A DNA stretch of 64,000 bases from NCBI GenBank assembly GCA_958299035.1, contig CATQJL010000112.1:50884491-50948490 (forward strand), given 5' to 3'. The DNA comes from Cylicocyclus nassatus. Its lineage: Eukaryota > Nematoda > Chromadorea > Rhabditida > Strongylidae. Numbering within the stretch: position 1 is the stretch's first letter; the number at the start of each line of letters is the position of its first letter. Positions 57,901 through 64,000 of the stretch are shown here, piece by piece. The translations under genes and the position numbers were made by a program. The notes beneath the pieces were generated by a model, which had not been told where the DNA came from, ran no database searches, and was given only the letters and a program-made list of their open reading frames with translations.

Positions 57901-60249
57901 TGATATAACTCCCGCTGTAGCTACAGCCCAACCTGATTCTGAAGTATCATATGATAGAATGCAATGTGCGAACCATTACTAAAATCTTCTTTTTGTGCTT
58001 ATGAGATACAGATTAACGAAAACAGTGTGTACATACTTTCGGGACGCCCTGTATAAAACTCAAAGTCAAATCAAACTGTGTGAATCTCTTGACCGATTGG
58101 GCCGAACTTTGCTCTTTTATTGAAGGCCACGGTGGTTACCGGAAGATACTTTTCGCGGCAATCCATGGGTTCCTCTATTAATTTTTTGATTCTATCCAAA
58201 TATAAAGAAAGGAAAGCTTAAGTTTTCCTTTCTTTATATTTGGATAGAATCAATAAGTTTTAGCAAAGCATTTCTCCTATAATCATTGAACAAAAGCGGT
58301 AAAGCTTATTTCAGCTGTTTAGCAAGATGCAGGGAGAAGAATAAGAAGCAAGTCCATTTTGCTGCAAGAACAATTTCGAATGCTTTTGCTGGAAAAATAC
58401 CGGGACAGTAAGACAGTGTTAAAGCGAAAGACGGAATTGAAGGGTTGTACCGTTCGCACCCATGTACCCCGGCTACCCTGGCTGTACGCTAGTACCCTAG
58501 CTCCTATGCCGGGGTGGGACTCAGGGTACTAGTTAGTTGTTTTGAAACAAAATTGAATTTGCAAATCTGTCTCCATTGCCTTCATTATCTTACAATTAGC
58601 TAGATACAAGCTCCTCTCGGCTCGTCAAAACACTATGTTGAAGGTCCCTATCTCTTGCCCACTTCTACATGCCCATATTCTACCCCCCCCCCCCCCATTT
58701 CCTTTTCTTAATCAGCACGCTCACTTACGCCTGTGCCAACTCCCAGCCCCGTGACTCAAACTTTGCAAAAATCGATAAAATTGGCAAAAGTAATAGAAAT
58801 TCTTAAGAAACTAATATTGTATTGGGGGACGAGCCGTAGTGGTACGAGCTTCGCTATGACCAGATTGGACCATTGTTCGATCCCTGTCCCTGGCTCAGCC
58901 AAGCCCTCTACTTTTCGAGATTGGTAGTCAATATGCTCAGTCCCCCCTCCCCCTCCTCTCCAAGCCTACTCCCAACCCCGTAGCCCAAACCTTGCAAAAA
59001 TCGATAAAATCGTGAAGGTAATGGATAAATCTAGGAACTAATGTTGTATTCGTAATTAGTATGCTGGATTACTCCCTTGTCCCAACTTTCAAGCCCGTAG
59101 CCCAAAATCTGCAAAAAGTCGATAAAATCGACTGATCGATCTGTAACGTGGCCTACGACACCCACCCCGCCCTGTAGTGTAAGTGTACAAAGGTGGTCCG
59201 GATCGGCCTAGAAATAGAAATATCTGTCCGCTACCTACGTACATACATATGGAGCATTCGAACGTGACGATGATGGCGCGGCCACGCGCAAAACGCACGC
59301 ACTTCCGGCAACCACCATCTTCTTGGTTTTCATTTTTGTTTGAATAGTTTTTGTGCTTACAGATGGTAGTATTCAGACAGTGAAGGTGACGAGCTGAGCG
59401 TTGACATGACACCTTTTTGTATAAGTGTTTTATGCTTCTGTGGGCCAAAGACCGCGGTCAAACCCGCCGTCCCAATTTTAAAAATGACCCAACCTTCAGA
59501 CAGACAGATAAAGAAAGAGACAGTTAACTTTACATTCTTACAATTAGTAGTTGAAGCCTTAAGTGTTTGAAATTAGGAAACAGCTGGATAACTAATTTTT
59601 CTTAATATGTTGAATCCTTCCCACCATTCTCGTTTTCATAATTTTTATTGATAGTTTCTAAATCACAACAGATCACGATTCTGCTTTGACTTCACATTGT
59701 CAGCTGCGAACAAGAAGAATGCGTGCTTTCTCTTACTGTACATATACGTTTGCAGAGTAAAGGTAATGCATTTTGGAAGAAAACCTACTGCATTTAGATT
59801 GATCCCGAATGCGTCCAATTATTGAGCTGCAACCAGGCCAATTCTCTCGGGCGTCAAACCTAGAATATTCTTATTAATATAATTTTCTAATCCAGAGATC
59901 CGCTACTATAATACTTTGGCATATCACATCAAATAGTATTGAGGTACTTTTGGAAAAAGTTTCATTTTAATGACAGCTGTATCTCACTTTTCTGGAATAG
60001 GGTCATTGCTGTCAATTCTTACACGCTTCCGCAGTTTATCCCGAGGATCCTTGAGGTATTTCACATTCATTGTGCGAGAAGCAACAAACTCTTCAGCACC
60101 TGGCCAGTATCTTGCCTATAATTAAAACTATAATTTCCATGGAACCCGAGATAGAGAGGTGTCATTATAGGAACTTGCATGGAAGAAGTCTTGATGCTTG
60201 TTTACAAAGTCTACCAAAGCTTGACCTGTTAAGTGCTCAACTTCTCCAT
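45968..60249 (-). CDS. Cathepsin B-like protein 2, catalytic Cys replaced by Gly (first exon not found)
   Basis: Ten minus-strand exons in order: 60179-60249, 59988-60115, 59789-59859, 57865-57938, 49990-50042, 49493-49574, 48327-48474, 46317-46444, 46136-46259, 45968-46074. Their lengths equal those of gene 1 except the last and the 53-nt exon. Reading phases join. Motifs: propeptide [31 protein letters not shown] then [10 protein letters not shown] with Gly for the active Cys; [21 protein letters not shown]; occluding-loop cysteines; His in [11 protein letters not shown]; Asn in [10 protein letters not shown]. The signal-peptide exon was not found up to 64000. The donor after the first exon shown is GC (CAT/GCAAGT). 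Introns reach 7.8 kb and hold many foldbacks. The intact frame argues for an expressed, probably non-catalytic paralogue of gene 1. Confidence 0.9.
47914..48191. mobile_element. hAT-type MITE of the GGGCTCGGCAC family, intact copy
   Basis: 278 bp, CAGGGCTCGGCACGAGGTGG and its inverse at the ends, flanked by a perfect 8-bp duplication CTCGAGAT (47906-47913, 48192-48199). No coding sequence. It lies in an intron of cathepsin B-like gene 2, in front of the exon at 46317-46444. A fragment of the same family lies at about 48520-48610 in the preceding intron. Confidence 0.92.
50733..52581. mobile_element. hAT-type element with TTCGAA subterminal repeats, copy 2
   Basis: TATACTTGGGT and ACCCAAGTATA bound 1849 bp; a perfect 8-bp duplication ATGTACAG flanks it (50725-50732, 52582-52589). 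TTCGAA/CGAATA arrays lie inside both ends (50745-50960, 52300-52560). Orientation is opposite to copy 1 at 27340. It lacks both nested inserts of copy 1 and lies in the 7.8-kb intron of cathepsin B-like gene 2. Confidence 0.92.
52818..53189. mobile_element. piggyBac-like MITE with TTAA flanks
   Basis: TTAA at 52814-52817 and 53190-53193 flank 372 bp; GCGGCTCGGCGG is inverted at the ends, with longer inverted matches inside (CTGGATGAGCTAAGTCCA; TGCTTTGCAGCTTCAAA). No coding sequence. Confidence 0.7.
53812..54450. repeat. Imperfect 640-bp inverted repeat
   Basis: CCAGATATCTGGATTTCA near 53887 pairs with TGAAATCCAGATATCT near 54351; CTTATCAGCAACATGTTTAGCACTG pairs with CAGTGCTAAGCATCC. Further matches reach the outer ends (GGGCCACATCTATTGACATCC against GGGGATGCCAATGCATGCGG). 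Confidence 0.65.
54900..55054. mobile_element. 155-bp foldback MITE with CCTCTGTTTCACT ends
   Basis: CCTCTGTTTCACTGGAGTTGG at the left pairs with CCAACTCTAGTGAAATAGAGG at the right; inner GGAGGGCGGG and AGAGCAC also pair. Confidence 0.8.
55102..56498. mobile_element. 1.4-kb palindromic Tc1/mariner-type foldback
   Basis: AAGTGCGGTTCATAATTGTA and its inverse at the ends, TA on both sides (55100-55101, 56499-56500). Arms of over 600 bp are near-identical inverted copies. A second copy of the terminal motif, GCGGTTCATAATTATACG, lies about 180 bp inside each end. No transposase. Confidence 0.88.
57064..57526. mobile_element. Foldback MITE with ACAAGGGAAGTCCG ends
   Basis: ACAAGGGAAGTCCGATTAATCG pairs with CGACTAATCCGACCTCCTTTGT; inner GAAGAGCGTTAAACGCTGATT and CTCGG-GTC-AGAGGCGC also pair, about 463 bp overall. 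In the 7.8-kb intron of cathepsin B-like gene 2. Confidence 0.75.
58028..58051. repeat. Isolated transposon end, inverse of the end at 35139
   Basis: TACATACTTTCGGGACGCCCTG matches the inverted terminus at 35139 (CAGGGTGTCCCAAAAGTATGTA). The rest of an element is not recognisable beside it. Confidence 0.45.
58186..58253. repeat. Perfect short hairpin, 30-bp arms
   Basis: TTGATTCTATCCAAATATAA continues through AAGAAAGGAAA and is repeated inverted after a 7-nt loop. It lies in the intron between the active-site exons of cathepsin B-like gene 2. Confidence 0.85.
58640..59515 (+). repeat. Tandem CGATAAAATCG monomers plus GTCT-family tail, copy c
   Basis: Three monomers of about 170 bp, each with CCAACTCCCAGCCCCGT, CAAAAATCGATAAAAT and an AACTAATNTTGTATT end (58700-59145), then the unique block with CCGGATCGGCCTAGAAATAG. 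A C-run lies at 58683. A tRNA-like insert sits in the first junction (58830-58905). Confidence 0.65.
58830..58905 (+). repeat. tRNA-like sequence (pseudogene or SINE head)
   Basis: GGGGACG can pair with TGTCCCT as an acceptor stem, and GTTCGATCCC is a good B box. GCCGTAGTGGTACGAGC is a weak A box and the D and anticodon arms do not fold normally. It is not a functional tRNA by eye. Confidence 0.35.
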
Positions 60250-60686
60250 CTGAAAAGAGTTAATTTCAGATTGATCGTCTTACACTCTACTTTTCTACAT
60301 GAGTGAGTCTGCTACTAGCGTTTATTTAATTGATCATTTATGTTTTAGCATTTAAGGTCACAAAAATTCAGGATCAAATACAGAATAACGGATTAAGACT
60401 CATCGATGCGTTTTCTTACGCTGATATCGATTAGGAGCGAACAAAAGGAAACCCACGCTGTTCGGGTTATTTTCAAACTCGGCAAATCTAAATGCTCCAG
60501 CGTGATCTCTCTAGCTCGCAAAATTCGTTAGGAACATGGTCTTGTGAGGACTTTGTGCTTATGTCCCAGCTTGCTGAAGCGTAAATACGCACAGATAAAC
60601 GAATTAGTTCGTATAACTGTCCTTACCCCAATCGCTCAGTAGACGAAATCGAATTCGAATTTAACCAGACTTGCCGCGGTAGAGAC

Positions 60687-61115
60687 AATCATTTTCAAGC
60701 ATGATTAACTTCGTTTCAGAGGTAAATTAGCTATCTCTTTTTGCACTCATTGCTCTACTCCTTTTTGCCCATCTCTGAAATCTCGCTTCGAAAGACCTCC
60801 AAAATGTGGAGTTAGAAGCAAGCCAACACTCGTTTCCTACCATTTTTCGCTTTTAATAGCTGTACTTTGACCAACCATCACTCAGAGCGAATGGGAATCA
60901 GGCTCAAATCAATCCTGTGAAAATTTGGTGAAAGCACAGACATCAAAAGCGAAAAATGAGACAAACGAGATTTTGACTTGCTTCTAATTTCACAGTTTGG
61001 AAGTCTTTTGAAGCGAGATCCCAGATTTTGGCAAAGAATAAGTAGCGCTTTGTATTGAGTGCAAAAAAATAGCTAGTTTTTAAAAAAAATTAATCATGTT
61101 CGAAAATGATCATTT
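60687..61115. repeat. 430-bp imperfect palindrome
   Basis: GACAATCATTTTCAAGCATGATTAA at the left pairs with TTAATCATGTTCGAAAATGATCATT at the right; inner matches include TTTTGCACTCA and ATCTCGCTTC-AAAGAC. No coding sequence. Confidence 0.75.
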
Positions 61116-61322
61116 TACTGAAGGGGCCCAAAGTCTGAAACTTCAGAATTCGCTCAAACTTGGTCCACAGAGGTTATTTGGCATGCTAATTATGGATATA
61201 TCACTAGTTAGGCTTGTCAGGGCCTGATTGAAGCTACGATTGGTATACGATGACAAGTCAATGTCTTACGGTTTGGTTTTTGCATAGTGGGGTTATCCAA
61301 CAAACTTTTACGAATATCATGT

Positions 61323-61812
61323 TACTAGCTGGCTTACCCGGCTCCGCCGTATGTTCCGAATAGAAAATTCCATTTCTCAACCGATCCGGACCAAACTTGG
61401 CACACATACACTTCGGGCCCCGGCGGGTGTCACAGTCCATCGTTATCGATCGATGTCGATTTTATCATTTTTTGCAAAATTTAAGCTAGGGAGCTGGAAT
61501 TTGGCAGAAAGGTGTAATCGAGCATACTGATCACCCCCACGGGGGTGATCAGCATGCTCGATTACCCCCCCCCCCCACCCTGTGCCAACTCCCAGCCCCG
61601 TAGCTCAAATTTTGCAAAAAATCGATAAAATCGATATCGATCGATGACGAAAAGTAGCCTATGATACCCGCCGGGGCCCGAAGTGTATGTGTGCCAAGTT
61701 TGGTCCCGATCGGTTCAGAAATGGAATTTTCTATTCGGAACATACGTACAGACAGACATGCATACAGACATACATACAGACATACAAACAGACATTCAGC
61801 TTTATATATAAG
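61323..61812. repeat. GTCT/CGAT repeat family, copy d, with internal head-to-head inversion
   Basis: Begins CTAGCTGGCTTACCCGGCTCCGCC; the segment from TATGTTCCGAATAGAAAATTCC to the centre CCCCCACGGGGGTGATCAG is repeated inverted up to 61744, then a CAGACATACAGACA microsatellite and ATATATAAG end. The palindrome spans about 395 bp. Confidence 0.75.
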
Positions 61813-62129
61813 ATCACTATCAGTATTACTCGATTACAACTCCTTCCTCTTCTGATTCCTCAACACAACCTCCCAGATGCGGCGTGCCACACCCCACCCC
61901 TTGACCCTGCCTATTAGCCTCAAGCTTAGAAGATTCCTTCATTGCTCAAATTTGGTTAAGATTAAATGCGAAAAAATTCTTTTTTTGGGGAGTCAGTATT
62001 TTCTAGACGGAAGGCTAGAATCGTGTTCAAACTCAGGTAAAATGTTGTCAGATATTGTGTAAAAGCAGTTGGGAAGAAAGCATCTTTGAACCCTCTTCGA
62101 ATTGCGCTCAATGGTCATGCATTTATTTC

Positions 62130-62373
62130 CAGGGCTCAGCACAGGTGGCTCGTAAGCAACCTGGTTATCGTTTTTAGGATAAAAAACAGAGGAAGTATCG
62201 TTTTCGAGGCGGAAAAGACACAAAAATTGTGAAGTTTTACGACATTTCGTTTTTTTTTTCAGGGTTATTTTACGTTTAGGGTTTAAGGTCGAAGGGGTTT
62301 CGTAAAAAAAAATTCGAAGGTCAAGTGGGAGTTTTTTTTGCATTTTCCAAAAACCATTTTGTGCCGAGCCCTG
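62130..62373. mobile_element. hAT-type MITE of the GGGCTCGGCAC family, copy 3
   Basis: CAGGGCTCAGCACAGGTGGC and GTGCCGAGCCCTG bound 244 bp; flanks TTTATTTC (62122-62129) and TTTATTCC match at 7 of 8 bases. The interior keeps TATCGTTTTTAGGA and TTCGTTTTTTT blocks. Confidence 0.8.
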
Positions 62374-64000
62374 TTTATTCCGCGCAACATCATTTGTAGC
62401 GCAGCTTTACATCGATGCCCTAGACCTTATCTTTTGGAATCATTCAACGCGATATGTCGAGAGCACTCTCCTCTACAGTGTTAAGAAGAGATTCGCGATA
62501 ACGAGGGCAGTTTAGATCATGCGTGATACGAAATAGAACTAACAGAAACGTGCAGAGAAACGCCCCGTCTAGCCGAGAGAGTAAATGCGCGGCACTCAAT
62601 AAGGATCCATATAACTTACATAACAGCGGCTTAAACTGTTGACGATGTATGCATTCTAAGTGCAATTTATAGAGCTTGCTCTGCATGGGAAGTGCAAATA
62701 TGGGCAATGTCGGAAACAGTCGTCAAAGATCACTTCCTCTACACAGATAAGCAAAGAAGAGATCAAGTGTCTGTACAAGATCAAACAACAACGAAACATT
62801 GATTCCAAACTACCCAATTAGTGCAAATGTCTGGCCCCCAGTTCCTATCATAATTCGGAAAACTGCCGCGCTATTTTGCTTCCTATCCAACCCAGTGCTT
62901 CTTCCAATTAGAATTAGTTTTCGAGAACGTCATTTTGAAGCAATATGAAGGTTAGGAGATTAGGGAAATTTTATTTATCAATTTTACGGAGTTTCGCTGA
63001 AACCTCACTTTTGAGTGCCTTAATTTTGTGAAAATATTGCTTCTGCCTCTGGAAACAAAAAAACAGAGGCAGCTACGTTTTGTTGGAAGAAAAGAATCAG
63101 TCAATTCATGCGGCAGTACATTTTGCTAATTTTCTAGGATTCAATGCTAAATTTCACTAAAACTTCTGAACACTTACTTTGGGTCTACTACATTGTGAAA
63201 ATGCTGTTTTTGCCACTAAAATCAAATGAGCAGAGGGAGTCTGCTGGAAGGGAAAACTCAACAGCTCCAGATAAAAACACATTTTTATAACTATAAATGT
63301 CGGAGACATTATAAGGAGAGTCTAGGATTGTGCATGATTGCGAGGGTAGGCTTGTGCGGTAGAAAGTCAAAGTCATGAATTCGGCTGGAGTTCGGTCCAG
63401 AGAACTTATCCGATATGCTGATTACGAAATTCATACTCTCTCTGCGTATTGGGACTTTTTCATAGAGTTATGGTCAGAGGTGCGATGGGGGGAGCCGGGC
63501 CCACCAAAAGTGAAGGTGGTCCCAGCTACCACTGGCCGGCCGAAAGTGAAGGTGGTAGTGCCGGACACTCACCTCCCAAAAACGTCAACCGGGGGGGGGG
63601 GAGGGAGCATTACTATTCTTTCAAGTCATTGCGTTAGTGCGCGGAAAATAAGCAAAGCAAATGCAAAAGGGATCATTGAAAGCATATTTTTATGTATACA
63701 GCGTCATAAATATCTAAAGTAAACGTGCCTATCAAATAATGTATTTGGAAGCAAAACTCACGGAACTGTATGTATTTTATTAATTCAATTTTGTTATAAT
63801 GTACAGGAAGAAATTAGGTCGATCCAGGCAGTAACCGCCGAGAACCAGAATTTAGAATGATAAAATAATGAAAAATCGTGAAAAATCATTCCACTGTTAC
63901 AAATCTGTTGGCTGAAGACCTCCGCAGTTGCGACTTTATAGGTTTTGAAGGGTAAGTGTTGTTCTACCAGAGAGTGAAAGAATCAGTTTGATTTGGGGAG
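62374..64000. other. No gene recognised; short tandem duplications
   Basis: About 62990-63065 and 63145-63230 are diverged direct copies (TTTCGCTGAAACCT, GTGAAAATATTGCTTCTGCC against TTTCACTAAAACTTCT, GTGAAAATGCTGTTTTTGCC). AAAGTGAAGGTGGT occurs twice near 63508-63555, beside a G-run. After a TACAG acceptor at 63808 a short frame reads EEIRSIQAVTAENQNLE and stops; too short to call. Confidence 0.5.

Noticed and set aside
1..64000. CRISPR arrays, rRNA genes, prokaryotic operons
   Set aside because: No regularly spaced direct repeats, no rRNA signatures; gene structure is eukaryotic throughout.

Overview
The window looks like nuclear DNA of a clade V (strongylid-type) nematode. Intron size classes fit (46-49 nt introns beside multi-kilobase ones), splice acceptors are mostly TTTCAG/TTTTAG-like, and the two best genes belong to the cathepsin B-like family that is expanded in gut-feeding and blood-feeding strongylids. 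The species cannot be fixed from the sequence alone. Gene density is low. I support four host genes, one large Pao/BEL retroelement piece with its satellite ORF, a decayed LINE, and a very dense population of foldback DNA transposons and MITEs.

Layout. 1-5272: the 3' part of a Pao/BEL-type element (integrase, DUF5641-like domain, phlebovirus-type envelope, then a separate zinc-knuckle ORF with its own TATA box). 7208-8372 and 8629-10252: two tandem plus-strand host genes, the 3' end of a TMEM39 homologue and a complete Gemin6 homologue. They lie 256 nt apart with a splice acceptor between them, so they may form a nematode operon. 10253-20004: repeats and non-autonomous transposons (mariner-type at 13881-14751 and 15931-16707, a GC-rich inverted-repeat block at 11140-12480, and a foldback at 16990-18930 with tRNA-like sequence in both arms). 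20005-26710: a complete eleven-exon cathepsin B-like gene (346 aa). 27340-45700: nested transposons, long palindromes and the minus-strand LINE. 45968-60249: a second cathepsin B-like gene on the minus strand, exons 2-11 found, first exon not found. 60250-64000: repeats.

The two cathepsin B-like genes converge and have near-identical exon lengths. Both carry glycine where the catalytic cysteine should be, while the catalytic His and Asn remain. They therefore look like a duplicated pair of probably non-catalytic cathepsin B proteins with intact reading frames, interrupted only by intronic transposons.

The repeat fraction is informative in itself. hAT-type elements show 8-bp target duplications. 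Two copies of one hAT family, in opposite orientation, serve as filled/empty-site controls for two nested insertions. Several elements are near-perfect palindromes of 0.9-1.6 kb that would fold into long double-stranded RNA if transcribed.
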